From: Leptoclinus maculatus
Taxonomy: Eukaryota > Chordata > Actinopteri > Perciformes > Stichaeidae
Assembly (NCBI GenBank): GCA_032191485.1
Contig: JAVDOI010000119.1
Coordinates: forward strand, 302,501-366,500
Reading direction: 5' to 3'
Length of the DNA: 64,000 nucleotides
Below, piece by piece: positions 36,701 to 50,023 of the stretch. The position numbers and the translations under genes are program-made. The notes under the pieces were generated by a model. It ran no database searches. It was not told the DNA's origin and saw only the letters and a list, made by a program, of their open reading frames with translations. Every line of letters starts with the position of its first letter. Position 1 is the stretch's first letter.

Positions 36701-39051
36701 ATGATCCACAACACTATGGCCGACATATCATCTGATTTACATTTTACAGTACCAATATATCTGTCTCAAAATACAGTATTAGTTGGGCTCTTTTTTGGGC
36801 GGGAAGAGGAACCGATCACAGCTGAACACCTCCCGAGATGTTGTTGGTGAGAGGACGTACATACAGATGCAGTCCCTTTGTTTCCTGGCCATGCTCCTTG
36901 TCCCATTCTGTTCTGTTCATGTGTACCCAGCAGCTCCTGGCCTTCGTTATTTCAGGCTTGGTGAAAGGATTTCCTCTGCACACTCTCATGGATGATTGTT
37001 GTTGTAAAACATGTGATCCCCGGATCATCCGGCCGTGAGAGATTCAGTTAAAAGCTTCAGAAATGATGAAGCGGACGCTGTGCCTATAGCTTGTACCGTG
37101 TAACCAAGCTGCCATCCGGTGCGAGGCCCACGCATGCAACATTTGAAATATGATTGCGTTGTTGCTCAAGGATTTACGGCTGAAGCAGACAAATGGGTTT
37201 ATAATTGTGGGCCTCCTTGTGCTGGTAGAGGTCCATGTGAGCATGATGATGGATGACTTCTCTCTCAGACATTATCAGTTTAACAGACGACTGTTGTAAG
37301 GGAGGGCTCCCGACCAGATGAGCATCCTTGAGGAAACACGGCGGGGAGGCCTCAGACAGAGGGTGTGATGTGGCACAGAGGCAATTGCCCCCCCACCGGT
37401 GTGCGGCAGCGTGCGGTTGTCAGACGAGTTGCGCCCGTCCTCCACATTTGTCAGCTGAACGGGGTGTGATGTGGCGTTGACTGCGAGAGATCAACCAGGG
37501 GGAGAGAGGGAGGCGGGTGAGGGAGACGGAGGGAGCAACATGAACACACGGGGAGGGGAAGGAGAGAGAGGAGAGGGAAGATGGATGTTTGCTTTGGGTA
37601 TAAATGAGGATCAGGATGAGTAGTCAATGTTCCACAGCTGTGACGGGAACGCCGACACAATACAGGGCCTCAGATATCCATATGTGCACGTGTTCCTACC
37701 ACGTGCATTCTGTCTGCTCTGTGCCACAGTGTTCTAAGAAGACACGGCTTCCCACCGAGGATTCCGTGATTTACGAGTTAAACTCCCATTGGTGTGATTT
37801 AATGGGCCGAGGACTTTTTGGGGGATTTGGTGGAGGAGAAGAAAGGCGAAGAAGAAGACGGAGGGAGCAGAGAACAGAGGAGCGTAACCCTGAGAGAATC
37901 CCAACACAATGTGTTCTTATCTTTTTGAATGCCACCTTCACTTTTCTATTGAGAGACGCTTTCAGGCGCTGTGCCATGTCTCTGCACCAACACACACACA
38001 AACAGTCACGACCCGTGTCTAAAATTATTTTGAAGAAGAAGAAAAACTTCCGGCATGTTTTGACATGGCTGCAATCACACGTTGATCTTCCTGTGATTGT
38101 TACTCTGTGCCTTCAGTAAACTCCCGTTGCGTGTGGCATTCCTACAATCGTAACTGTGAAAACACTGAATGGGAAGGAAGGCCAACACGGAGACGTGCTG
38201 AGGAATCTTTAACCGCCGTTTAAAAGCGTTTGGACTGAATTTAGTTCTCGGTTGTTGTGCTCCAGTGAATGCGTTGGTAGAACAGTAACAACGATGTACA
38301 AGGCGTGAATATCGCTGACCAGCGCTGGTTTATAGTCAATGTCCACACAGATGTATGTTTGGACCAATGCAGATGAAGATTCGTGTCTTCCATTTAACAC
38401 ATAAATGATACTTGAGTACATTCATGTAGTTTTTGATCATTCAAACTTTATTTTCTGAAGTGTTATATTTGACAACAATAAAAAGCACTACTTATTACTA
38501 CTATTACTTTATTTGACATGTTAGCCTTTTTTTTTACAGTGTGATGCTTTGTTTACTACGATTATTATTGATATTGTAAATATGGATGATGCACAAAGAC
38601 TGTGAAACGTGTAGGTTAGCCAGCTATCTGGAGGAAAGAACAGATCTTTGCCGAGATGATCTGTAGCTATTTCATTGTTTTTTCTTTGTTTTTCTCACAT
38701 ACTTATACAAGAGTGGAAGATGTGTGTAAAATAGTGGTAAGAAGAAAGAAAAGTCTGTAAAGCACAAATATAGCGTAGGCATCGCATGATATGGTATCCG
38801 CAGTTGTTTAGAGCATTGGAGGTTTACAGGCTGTGTGGCTTTACTGCAGCTCCACAACACGGCCCGTTACCAGCTAATGAGAGGGGGGGGGGCTGCTAAC
38901 TCGCTCTGAGCTCTCCCACCGCTGGACTGGCCCAAGGCCGGGGGAACCCAACCAAGACTGTGCACGTAGGATATAGTATGACAGGGACCAGATTTCTACA
39001 TATACATTTTAACATAGATTCATGAACATGGGTACATAGAAGGACAGATAC

Positions 39052-39917
39052 AACACTTTATAATAACTACACACTATGAAGCATTAGTTAAGTATGAGTA
39101 AACACTTAATTCATCATTTATAAAGCATTGTTCCTACATTAATAATTCATTAGTATGCAGTTCATAACAACAGTTATAAATGTTTTATTCTTCATTAATA
39201 AGCTCGTCTATTATGTGTTTCATGATTGTGTTTTCATACTTTATAAATGATGGATTCCCCATTTGTAAATGAAGTATTATATATTTTACAAACCAATAAT
39301 TAAGGAGTAGTAGATGATTAATAAGATAATTTATAAAGTGTTAGTAAATGATTAATAACTTATTTAGATGTACATTATTCATCTATTTATATATATATAA
39401 TGATTTAGATATGCACTAATGGTTAGGGACTATGTTAATATATGCTTTATAAATGCGTATTCATACTGCAATTCATGATTAATTCATGATTTATTAAGGT
39501 AGTTACTACTCGTTAGTAAAGTATTTTGTGTGAGCTCATCTAAAGTGAGGACTATTTATGCCTTATAAAGCATTTATAAATGACATTGAAAGGCCAGCAG
39601 TGCCTCAAAACCCATAGTTTTACAACAGAAAAGGTAAATAGACACAACACAAAGTGATCAAGAACATATCAATATGTATTGCAAGATGCAAACAATATAC
39701 TGTTAAATACAAACCTCTCAGCCATTCATTCATGTAAGAAACAAACAGACAAACAGATATTCTCCTTCAGGAGAACATGGCTGGATATAAAACATTTGTA
39801 AATATACAACTGGAGCTAACCAGGAGCTTTGCATATTAGTTTACATTTACTTATTTAATTATTAATGCTAATTAATGCTAACTAATGCTTCATAGTGTGT
39901 AGTTATTATAAAGTGTT
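39052..39917. mobile_element. Element with perfect 39-bp terminal inverted repeats
   Basis: The sequence starting AACACTTTATAATAACTACA at 39052-39090 is repeated as an exact 39-base reverse complement at 39879-39917. The 866-bp body is very AT-rich, with many 'tttataaatg', 'attaatgcta' and 'cattagta' sub-repeats and no open frame. It is a MITE or fold-back type element. No target duplication was obvious, so the class is open. Confidence 0.85.
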
Positions 39918-40034
39918 ACCCACTTTTCTTTCTCTTCTCATGTCCCAATAATGCACAGCTGTTGTCTGGTCCTGTTCCTTGAACGGCTCTGATGTCTGAC
40001 GGCTGTACATACATCCGCCCACAGGCACTCGAGC

Positions 40035-40160
<126 letters not shown>

Positions 40161-41002
40161 CAGAGCGGCTGCTCCCCGTCGCTCCTTTGGCCGGTCTCCG
40201 AAGATGTCCGCTCTCCGTTACACTGTGGGAGATCGAGTATTCGCTTGCCTCAGTCAGTCAATAACTAGTGCTTATGCACAAATGCTCCAATGACCAGGAT
40301 GCTTGAGAGAGATAAAATATGTTTTACTTCCATATCAGTGATTTTTCAAGTAGTTTGGCTGCAGTTGGAGGATCAGTTGCAAAGAAGGGCTGCATGGTTA
40401 ATATTTTTTGCAGCTTGAAAAAGGAAGATTTTTTTAAGGATGCATATATGGAACAGATAAGAGTCGAGCCATGTGCAGCTGTCATCACTCTATCAGCATG
40501 GAGCTGCCTCGGAGAGAGAACTCAAGCTGTCTGGTATGTTAGTTATTAGATGAAGGTATTCATCCAAACTCAACAGTAATAGTGTCGTTTTGCAGGAGGT
40601 TTCGTGTTTTTGGCCCTTTTTCCCTCATGCTTCTCCTCTCGGCTCGTTTTCACTCCACTCTGTATCAAGACTCTCCAGCTGCACCCATGAACTATGGCTA
40701 TGACTGAATTTAGTCTGATGCTAACGGTCAGCATTAGCTTTCCTTCCTCCCTCAGCGTCGGTTGGGGAAAGCTGTGGAAATCCCGCACGAAAAGCTCCCC
40801 AGCTCAGCAGAGCCTGAAATTGAGTCGAATGGGAGTGGGAAGCGGCGGCGGGTCACCTGAATGGGTCTCAAGGCGAAACACATTAGTCTCGGCTCCATTG
40901 TTACACCGCCGTACACTAAATCTCATTGGTGGCAAGCAAAGCAGTGGTTTAGATTCACCAGCCATTCACTGTAACATAAAGAGAAACACAGGGGCGTTTT
41001 CT

Positions 41003-41040
<38 letters not shown>

Positions 41041-41219
41041 AAAATAGTTTTCTTTGGGCCACACAAAAACATTCCCACACAGTTGAAATGGCAGACTTGC
41101 AAAGTGGTTTAATCACACATCCAGCAGATACATTAGCATTCATTAGGAACCTTGTTTGTGTTACATGTGTACTCCAAGTGGGTTCATCACCACAAGCCAT
41201 TGCTTACCTTTCACATAGG

Positions 41220-41996
41220 CTACAGGTTGTGATCCATTGATTGGTCATTGGTTCCAGCCTGTCCTCCATCCTGGACTTGTTCACCTCCAGAGTCAGGAAA
41301 CGGGCTGAAAAATCACTGCAGACCTGTTCCAACTCCTCCCCTCTGGTAGGAGCTACAGAGCTCTGTACGCCAAAACCAGCAGACACAGGTGTTGTTGCAG
41401 CCCCACAATATGGAACTCTCTGCCTACCAACCTCAGACACACTTCGTCTCTAGCTTCTTTTAAAACCTTTGCATTTGTGAAATCTTTTAGAAATGTTTGT
41501 ATATTTCTACTGCTTTTATTTCTATTTATGTGATCTTATCACAGAGTATTCGTCTCTGGTAGCCATAGCAACCTGTCAATCACAGTAAGCCCCGCCCTAA
41601 AGCATACTCTACTTTATGGTCTATTTGACTCTAAATGGACCATCATTTACTAAATGAACATGCTGTTTGAGACCATAAACTCATGTTTACAATGTTTACT
41701 GAGGTAATAAATCAAGAGAGAAGTAGAGTCATTTTCTCATAGACTTCTATACAACCAGAGGAGTCGCTCCCTGGTGGACACTAGAGAGAATGCAGCTTTA
41801 ACACATGAAGCTTTGACTTCACTTTTCAAAACCAAATACATTTTATTGTCTCTACTTCCTCCTCACTCATCTCCTTTGACCTTCTTGTCATCTTACCAGC
41901 CTTGTTGGGTTTCATTTTTGTTTGTAAAGCACTTTGTAACGTTGTTAAGAAAGTGCTTTGAAAATACAGTTTGCTATAATTATTAATTATTATATT
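41220..41996 (+). mobile_element. LINE-2-like 3' end, interrupted by another repeat
   Basis: The end of a reverse-transcriptase ORF is visible in shifted frames (the 'WNSLPTNLRHTSSLASFK' block near 41410-41465, typical of the RT C-terminus). After the interruption at 41558-41802 comes the usual 3' tail 'tttgtaaagcactttgtaac...aagtgctttgaaaata' (41920-41970), ending in an ATT-rich tail. Dead copy. Confidence 0.6.
41558..41802 (+). mobile_element. Dispersed fish repeat, copy 2 (nested)
   Basis: Same family and strand as 11070-11325: 'aacctgtcaatcacagtaag', 'ccccgccctaaagca', 'tatggtctatttgactctaa', 'ggtaataaatcaagagagaa', 'gaggagtcgctccctggtgg'. It sits between the two halves of the LINE-2-like fragment. 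Confidence 0.8.
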
Positions 41997-42841
41997 GTCA
42001 TGTGTGCACTTTTATAGGAGAAAGCAATCCCTAAAGCTAAAGCCAATAATCAGTAGAGAACAGACTTTTCTCTCTGTTCTGTTACTGAGCTCTTGCCTGT
42101 CCATGTGTGCCTTATTGATCCTGCGTATTGACCTGACTGAAGGTCCTAAGGACGTACAGTTAGTAGTGATCTATGGCAACCTGCTAGTGCAGCTACTCAC
42201 CAGGGAAACTTACACAGCGTCAGTGGTGAAAGACACTATATGTTTGATAATGCAGCAGACAAACAATTCTAAAGTATAGCTAATAAAAAAGGTACTGAAT
42301 GATCCACGGCACAATGGGAATTCATTTCAGTGCATCCTTCTCTTAGTTATTTCCAGTCGGTGGGTTCAGATGCAGCATATAAACAAACCGATCAATTGAA
42401 TTACATGAATAAGTGTGCATCATTCACTACACAAGATCTCTGAATATGAGTCCAGTTCATTCCTTTTGAACGTTCAGTCTGTTCCTCTCGCCTCAGCTCT
42501 CTTTGTCCCTCTTTTATGGGAAAATAAAGAGCAAGAACGGGAGATCAGGGAGGGACGGAGGCAAGGAGCAGAATCGGAAGTTGGAACCAAGATTCTGACA
42601 CTTGGGCCGTGTTGTATTAAAAAAAGAGTTGGATAATAGGTGGAGATGAACACAGAGAGCAGTGAAGGAAGATGCACAGCACAGAAAGTTTCACTGTAAT
42701 GGGACACTGCTGCAGACGAGGGAGAGAGCCTCGGTTAGAGCTGTGCATCGAGCTGAGTTGGCCCCAATTGATTTGGACCTTTGGGAACAGTATGGTCCAT
42801 ATTAATTCTGCACCGTGTATGTGTGCGTGTTTGTGAATCGT

Positions 42842-42895
<54 letters not shown>

Positions 42896-44270
42896 CTGCT
42901 TGCTGGGAATTCAGTGACCAAATGTAAAGGTACTATTTGAGATGACTGCAGCACTTTCTGCAAGTTTCACCCCGGAGAACTGCAGCACTATAGAAGAAGC
43001 TCACTATTATTATCTTCCATCCTGTACTGCTGAAGCAGATGTTGCAGATGATGGCGCTTTGTTTCTTGCTTCAAGCCACTTTAGATCCACAATCCACTTG
43101 TCTATTCGTCATCCCTTAAGTTTTGTCTCATGCTTATTTCCCCCCATGCATTTCCTTCTGTCTACTTTCTCTCTCTCTCATTTGAGTCTCACGCTCGGTG
43201 TCTCTCTCTCTGCCTCTTTCTGTCCCGTGTCTATCTTGGGAGACACAATGTAGACTGAAAGCCTAGGCAAGCAAATGCTGGTACAATAATCCTGTCTTCA
43301 CAGTGTGCCACTCAGCGCTCACCCACTCGGTAAAAAAGAAGCTCCCACATTTCAGTCTGCTGGAAAAAAGTAAAACATAGAAAGACAGATTTCCATTCCC
43401 TCCGTCTTCTCCCCTCGATTCCCGACTGGCCGCTCCAGCTGCAGACAGAGATACCAGACGGACGAACGGCGTGACTGACGGAGAAACATTCGCCCAGCAG
43501 CCCAGTCGGTGTTGTTTCACAGCGGAATGATAAGCTGCCGTTCACCGTCGACCCAAAATGCAGTTCACTTCTGCGTAGCCTAATCTGCAATGCATCAGGG
43601 GTTATCTCCAGGCAGCCAGACACAGAACACCTGCGAGGGGATTTCAATCAGCCTCCCCCATATGTAATTAAAAGGGAATAATTGGTTTCATTCATTTTGT
43701 CGTCTATTTTCTTCTTCTTCTCTTTTTTTTTTGCCAGCTAGGCCCATCGTGCACGCGCACATTATTCCGACTCGCGCCACCTTTTCTTTTCTCCATGAAG
43801 CACTCCAAAGTAATCTTTCCTTTTTTTCTTTTGTTGCCTTCTCCATTCTTTTCTCAAAGTAAGTGGGATCTCGTTTTAAATGTGGCCGTGTGTGGTGTGT
43901 GTGTGTGTGTGTGTGTGTTGTAGGTAAGTGTGTTGCTGCCATCATCAGGCAGAAATATAATGCTGCACTTTTAAGTCCTTGATAAAAAAATTCAAAAAAT
44001 TCCGTATTTCACAGTTTTCTCCTGCAATACCCGGCCTAGTCTTGTGCTTTTTCTCCATGAATACCAGCTCGTGCAGTTCTTCAAAATCCCTGAACTTTCC
44101 ACACCTAAACCACAGTAACAGTGTCCTTCTTCCCCAGTGTATCTGATTGTTATATCGCTCTTCCCATCAAGTGGCTGACTTTCCCTCTTTTACTGTATCT
44201 CGTCTCGCTCGCTCTGTTCCGTGCCTGAACTGGTTTCTATTCTGCCCCCCCCCCCCTCCTCCTCCTCTAG

Positions 44271-44407
44271 CTTAAGCAAAGCGAAGCCAACGCTGACACC
44301 AAAGAGAAGCTCCCTCTGCGACTCAGGATCTTTGAGAAGTTCCCCAACAGACCTCAGATGGTGAAGATCTCCAAGCTCCCGTCTGATTTCACCGTGCCCA
44401 GGATCAG
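44271..44407 (+). CDS. nalcn: nalcn exon w10: II-III linker
   Basis: LKQSEANADTKEKLPLRLRI, then FEKFPNRPQMVKISKLPSDF and TVPRI, ending in phase 2 (AG|GTACCC). The acceptor is CCTCCTCTAG after a C12 run. Cytoplasmic. Confidence 0.97.
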
Positions 44408-45334
44408 GTACCCAGTCTCAGCCGAGTCAATTCCTACAGAATACATCTTTTTGTTTTTTTTGTATAAAGACCTGAATGTCTGTTTGGCTGCAGTTAAATT
44501 GCTGTTCTAAAAACAGACAGACATCTCGTCCAAAAAAGAAAATCTTTGGCACATGCTAAGCGAACCATTTTATATTTCAAGCACCAGTATTTTTTGGGTT
44601 TAAGGAGACGAGAAACTGGGTGATTTTAAAGCTATACCTAGCTACGTATATATATATATTCAAGAAGTCTAGTAGCAGTAACGTCTCTGTGTAGTCAACA
44701 ACTGTCAAATCAAATAAAGAAAGTACACATCAATTATATTTTAACAATTATTATTCTCATTTTTCAAATTGACCTGGATGGATTATAAATAATACATAGA
44801 AATACATAAATACATGTTCTTCTCATTTCAAGTCAAATAACATAACAGAATTCATTTTAGATCAATTATTTCCACTGAATTGCTCTGCAGCTTTAAATTC
44901 AGTTCATTCAGGGTGAAGTGAAAAAGCCACAATATTATATTATTCTCATCTTCTAAAAAGATAAATTAGTGTGTGAAGAATTCACCGATAGAGTCTGTCC
45001 AGTCAGAGTCTAAGGACTCTGGTCTCTCTGGACATTTCTCTCTTTTGGTGATCGTCCTATGATTTGACTTTCACAACTCTCACTACAACAGTCCTGCTCT
45101 GCTCTCTCTCTCCTCGTCTCTCCCCCGTGTGTCACGATGTGTGTACATCTCACTGAGTCAGGAAACTTGTCAGAATACCCACATTTCATTGGCTGAGCTG
45201 CATCACGTGATGTGATTCACAACGCATTGGTCGGTGTTTTTCCTGCACCGCTGGAATAATTCCGCTGCATAAAAAATGCCCTTCAAAATAAAATCACAAC
45301 ATTTTTTTTGTTTTTGTTTTTGTCAGGCAAAGGC

Positions 45335-45399
45335 CCGACCCACTGAAAACGGGTCAGGGACCCACTTTTGGGTCGCGACCCACCAGTTGAGAATCACTG
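45335..45399 (-). mobile_element. hAT terminal fragment ('gattctcaactggtgggtcg')
   Basis: On the minus strand it reads CAGTGATTCTCAACTGGTGG then GTCGCGACCCAAAAGTGGGT, the recognisable end of a common vertebrate/fish hAT family. The other end was not found; 45400-45407 (ATTTAAAT) would be the right target duplication. Confidence 0.6.
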
Positions 45400-45724
45400 A
45401 TTTAAATGACATTTTACTGTTACCACCATTTCTCAGACATATTCTACAGTACTGACATGCTGTGAGGAAAGAACCAGAAACCAATATTTCACATTTGCTC
45501 CCAAGAAGATAGTAACTGATAATATTCTGCAAGTAGTCCTTTTGTATCTTTCTGCAGGCAGTTTTTTTTTAGCAGGAGAGCTGAACTGTGTCCAACACAG
45601 TGGACCCCGTAATCAATTTTAGCGTTTAGCTGCTGATTAATGCACAGCTGGGTCCTTCGCTCCCCGAGAAGTCCCCCTCTGCAGCCCATCTGCCGGGCCG
45701 CTGCAGCAGGAGCTCTCACCGGCT

Positions 45725-47169
45725 GTATATTGCAGTGGCGGGCCGTGGATTGTATACCTGGGCTTTCAGTGCTGTCCTACTACAGTTGAATTACCTCCTA
45801 ATAACCTCATTATGACTCATCAATCCAGCAAACCTGCAGCGGATCCACGCATTCCACCACACAAGAGCAGCCATTCAAATATTATTAATAAAAGCGACAC
45901 GATAGACAAACGAACAGTAGTAACGTTACTATGTAAACTAACACACGCAGTTTGTCACTTACCGAAACTTAAAGAGTTTAATCCCAGTACACTGTTTCAG
46001 TTCCAGTAAGAAGTCCTTCTCGATTCATGGGCGCCAGTGATGACAGTCGAGCCTCCCCAGTTGTATTTCGCCAGTCTGCTGCGGTAGGTTCACAGCGGGG
46101 TCGGGTTCCCTCCTCCGCCGGGGCACCGGCCGGCGCAGACCGCACACTGGAGCTGTTTCCCTGCGAACGTGTTCGTTGAGTTGTAGATCCACTCGAGTCT
46201 CTCCAAAAGTTTTCAAAAGCACCGTAGCTTGTGTCCTGCCGTGCTATGGCGTCCTCAGGTTAGCGTAGCTCCAAACACCAGGAGCTCAGTTAACATGAAA
46301 CACATTCAGCCATAAAATGTGCAACGCTTCTCCACCGCTGTCAGCCAGAAATACCGTTCATACAAATCCTTTTCCTGCTGAGTCAGGGCTGCCAGCTGTG
46401 GTTCACTGACCATTTCTTACGATGTCCAGCTTTTCCTGAAATGTCCTTTCTTGAGAAAGGCGTTATCAGTAACTCCACCACTAAATCCGTTTCTCTTCAG
46501 CCATTGAGTGTTCAAAAAACAAAGCTAGGTAAAAAAATGAATAAACTACACCAAGCAAAACCCTACAAATGTTATAATTTCTTCCATATCTTTCAATTTG
46601 AACTCTTACTCCTCCAACTAAGCTCTGCTGGCAAGTTAAGTTTCGTTTCACTTTAGTCACGTGCTCGCCCACTGACCAATCACAGCACACTCTGCACCTC
46701 TCGGCAGAGCTGCACCTGGACTCTGAGCTGCACGTAATGCTGACGTACTTGTAGGCCAGCTAGCAGGCTCTGACACTCAAGGAATACGCCCAACATGTCA
46801 AACTAAAGATCTGATTGGTTGAACACTATGACAATCAACAATATCGTCCCCATTCACTTAAACTGCACATGGATTCACTTGTGAGTCTGCAGGCCTCGGG
46901 CCTCTCTTCTTACCTAGAGACACAGAGGTGAAATCTGATTGGATAAAAGCTCTACTTAAAACAAGCTGCACTGGAAGCAGAGCAACTGAGGAAGACAGTA
47001 GCTGAGCAATGAGAAAATAAGATAATGGGGAAAATATTTGTATAAATTATAATACATGTAGTGTATTTAAGAAAAATTATTAAATTATAAAATAGCTATA
47101 ACTTTGTGATTCTGTTTAGGCCAGCAGAGAAGGCTTTGCAGGCCCTGACGGCCCTCCACTGGTATATTG
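45725..47169 (-). mobile_element. Non-autonomous hAT element, copy 2, with 8-bp target duplication
   Basis: The body 45733-47161 (1429 bp) starts CAGTGGCGGGCCGTG and ends CGGCCCTCCACTG. It is flanked by a perfect 8-bp duplication GTATATTG (45725-45732 and 47162-47169). Its last ~420 bp are almost identical to copy 1 (16781-18286), and 46000-46070 matches copy 1's minus-strand dimerisation-domain remnant. The middle differs, and the 22-bp minisatellite is absent. It inserted so that it ends only ~130 bp before exon w11. Confidence 0.9.
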
Positions 47170-47300
47170 TACCGAGATTGTTCGGCCGTTACGTTGCAAA
47201 TGTGATTACTTTCTTTAATTAAGCATACAGAGTTCTTCAGTAGCGAACCGTTCATTACACTTCCTTGCGTTGTGTGTGTGCTGATTGTTGTGTACTCTAG

Positions 47301-47442
47301 GGAGAGTTTCATGAAGCAGTTCATTGATCGTCAGCAGCAGGACACCAGTTGTTTGTTCCGGCGTCTGCCCTCCGCATCATCCTCCTCCTGTGACCACTCC
47401 AAACGCTCAGCCATTGAGGACAACAAGTATATCGACCAAAAG
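47301..47442 (+). CDS. nalcn: nalcn exon w11: II-III linker
   Basis: Starts in phase 2 (AG+G = Arg): ESFMKQFIDRQQQDTSCLFR, RLPSASSSSCDHSKRSAIED, NKYIDQK. It is Ser-rich and basic, a likely phosphorylation region (inference). Donor AAG|GTACTT. Confidence 0.97.
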
Positions 47443-47637
47443 GTACTTTCACGCACTCTCTTACTTACACACACACAGATAGTGAATGTGAAAGTGACAA
47501 CTCTTTTAGTGGCTATATATACAGAAGATACAGTACAGTAGCAGTAGCAATTGTTGTTTGTATGGTGTGTGTTTGGATGGTACACTATGCATTTAACAAA
47601 CTGCCAGCTGATGGACTCTCACTATGTGCTCTCTCAG

Positions 47638-47711
47638 CTCCGCAGGTCAATATTTAGCATCCGAGCTCGTAACCTCCTGGAAAAAGAGAACACTATCAAT
47701 AAAATACTGAG
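47638..47711 (+). CDS. nalcn: nalcn exon w12: II-III linker
   Basis: LRRSIFSIRARNLLEKENTI NKIL, then AG in phase 2 before GTAAGA. Acceptor TCTCTCAG. Confidence 0.96.
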
Positions 47712-49222
47712 GTAAGACACTTCTGACACCTCCCCAATACGCATCATTTTGGTCATTTGGGCATCTAGGTTGTAAATTAATTTTTTTAAACAACATTTCA
47801 GTGACTGTATTTCAATGTTTATTAAGGCAGCATTTTAATTATGTCTCCCGCTCCACCTTTCATTGTTGCATCAAGAAAAATCATTGCAGCTGAAATTCTT
47901 TCAGATTCACTTTTCAACCAAATCTCGCCTAATTTTAACCCCACATGTGTGGACGTCTTTTGACCTGCAACTTTAAACAGCTCCCCCGCTTTTGACAGTT
48001 AGCTGTCTGTGGTCTACTGTTAAGAAAGCTACGATTGGTAACCTTGAGAAACCAGCGAGAGTACGCTAGAAAAACTATCCAACCGAAAAACCCAGCGCCA
48101 CTGTTGCCAACTCTGTTCCAATATAAGTAGCTGACAGTTCTAGCTCCAATAGTTGCTAAATCTAGCGAAAAAGTCGCTAAATAATCCTAAGGAACGTAAA
48201 CAACGAACATGGCTATTGTTAGCACTCGCAGCTGTCGAGCTAACAGCTCGTGGAAGACTCTGGTGACGCGCAATGAGTTTACGGTCGTCCAATCATTTTA
48301 TCGGGCCCGGATGAAATGATACAGTCCAGCTACACCCACAGATATCAGTGTTTAATCTTGTTTTCCCCCAGAATATTTCATTTATTGACTAGTGGCAGGA
48401 TGTAATGACCCTCTACTAACCCTAGCTTTAATCAGGAGATCAGAAGATGTTGCATTGACACCATCCTCGGAGACCCCAGCTGCAGTAGACGTGTTTGGTT
48501 TGCATCATCCACGGTCATGAGAGACGTCCTAGTCTTTGTGTGTGCATGCGCATTAGATGTAGCTCTGCTGTAACAGCACTCTGGCATTGTTAATGCCTCT
48601 CTCCCTCGCTGCCTCACACACACACGCAGAGACACACACAGACCCACTTCAGACTCATCGCCATGAAGTAAATGGATGATTTTCTATTCAGCATGGCAGA
48701 GCTGGCACTAAGTGTGGATCAGCTCGGCGGCACCATGTACAATCTGCCCCCCCCCCCCCCCTTATTTAGTCAGTCTGGAAGATAGACAGCGTATCAGTAG
48801 TCATAACACATTCTGCCTGGCCTGCCATCATCCGTTTGGGCTCACAGTCGCATCGACAAACGTCCAGCACGCGCCGGCGCTTTTGCATACTCACTGCCAA
48901 TAAACAAGGAATCGCTCAGAGTCTCCGTAAATGATTGAAGTACACGCGCCGTCGGTGCCCACGGCGTCATTAGCCCTGTTCTGGGACATGACTGCTGTTA
49001 GCCAGAACACACAGGGATGGCCACACACACACATTGACTAATGGAATGATTGGAACCTATTTCAAAATAACAGTCTGGATTGCCACTGTCAGGGGCCGCG
49101 AAGGACGGAGGTCGAGGATAGAGGATAGCTCACGCACTGATATTTAAATACTATTTATGTATTTAATCTTCATTATCATTGATCACGAGGAGAGAGAAAG
49201 AAAACATGTTTGTGTTTCACAG
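47712..49222 (+). other. Intron w12-w13
   Basis: 1.5 kb. 48105-48185 ('gttgccaactctgttccaat...gctaaatctagcgaaaaagt') resembles a fish repeat and weakly matches the reverse strand of hAT copy 1 near 17380-17430. A C-run is at 48746-48762. Otherwise nothing. Confidence 0.7.
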
Positions 49223-49324
49223 GGCTTGCATCAGACAGCGTATGCTAAGCGGATCCTTCGAGGGCCAGCCAGCCAAAGAACGCTCCATACTCAGTGTGCA
49301 GCATCACATCCGGCAGGAGCGCAG
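49223..49324 (+). CDS. nalcn: nalcn exon w13: II-III linker
   Basis: Completes Arg, then ACIRQRMLSGSFEGQPAKER and SILSVQHHIRQER; phase 2 out at AG|GTCTGA. Acceptor TTTCACAG. Confidence 0.96.
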
Positions 49325-49418
49325 GTCTGACCACTCGCACACACAACCACAAATGCAAACAAGTACTATCTTACATACCTGCGAAGTACTGCGTTACACA
49401 TGTTTGCTACACCTGCAG

Positions 49419-49488
49419 ATCTCTGAGACATGGGTCCACCAGTCAGAGGATCAGCCGGGGGAAGTCGCTAGAGACGCTCAGCCAGGAT
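49419..49488 (+). CDS. nalcn: nalcn exon w14: II-III linker
   Basis: Completes Arg, then SLRHGSTSQRISRGKSLETL SQD, with RxxS-type sites. Donor GAT|GTGAGC; a short CA run follows 10 bases into the intron (49499-49522). Confidence 0.96.
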
Positions 49489-49673
49489 GTGAGCGCGGCA
49501 CACACACACACACACACACACACTGACACGCTGTACCTCACGGAGTGTTGTGTTGTTCATGCATTCCACTAGTATTCTTGAAAACAATAAGAAATACAAA
49601 TAGAGATCAATTTATCACAAAATACAATTTAAAAGCGTCTTTTATACCTTCATCATCTCTTCTCTACCCCCAG

Positions 49674-49765
49674 CATTCCAGTACGGTACGCTACCGTAAT
49701 GCGCAGAGGGAGGACAGTGAGATCAAGATGATCCAAGAGAAGAAAGAACAAGCAGAGATGAAAAG
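49674..49765 (+). CDS. nalcn: nalcn exon w15: II-III linker, charged helix
   Basis: HSSTVRYRNAQREDSEIKMI QEKKEQAEMK, phase 2 out at AG|GTATTC. A highly charged, probably helical or coiled-coil stretch; a (CA) run follows the donor. Confidence 0.96.
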
Positions 49766-49895
49766 GTATTCACACACACACACACACACAAGCAATGACC
49801 AATTGATCTGACGAAAAGACATTTCTGTTCAGTCCTTGCTGGTTCATGGCTATCCTGTGTAGTGAATGGTGTTTGTCCCATCTCTGTGCTCGTAG

Positions 49896-50018
49896 GAAAG
49901 TCCAGGAGGAGGAACTGAGGGAGAACCATCCTTACTTTGACAAGCCTCTCTTCATCGTGGGGCGGGAGCACCGCTTCAGGAACTTCTGCAGGATGATTGT
50001 GCGGGCTCGCTTCAATGC
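49896..50018 (+). CDS. nalcn: nalcn exon w16: II-III linker
   Basis: Completes Arg, then KVQEEELRENHPYFDKPLFI, VGREHRFRNFCRMIVRARFN; phase 2 out at GC|GTAAGA. Five bases into the intron a dispersed repeat begins. Confidence 0.96.
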
Positions 50019-50023
50019 GTAAG

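Larger units (their letters stand above)
44408..47300 (+). other. Intron w10-w11
   Basis: 2.9 kb. Contains a hAT terminal fragment (45335-45399) and the complete hAT copy 2 (45733-47161). 44408-45330 shows nothing assigned. Confidence 0.8.
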
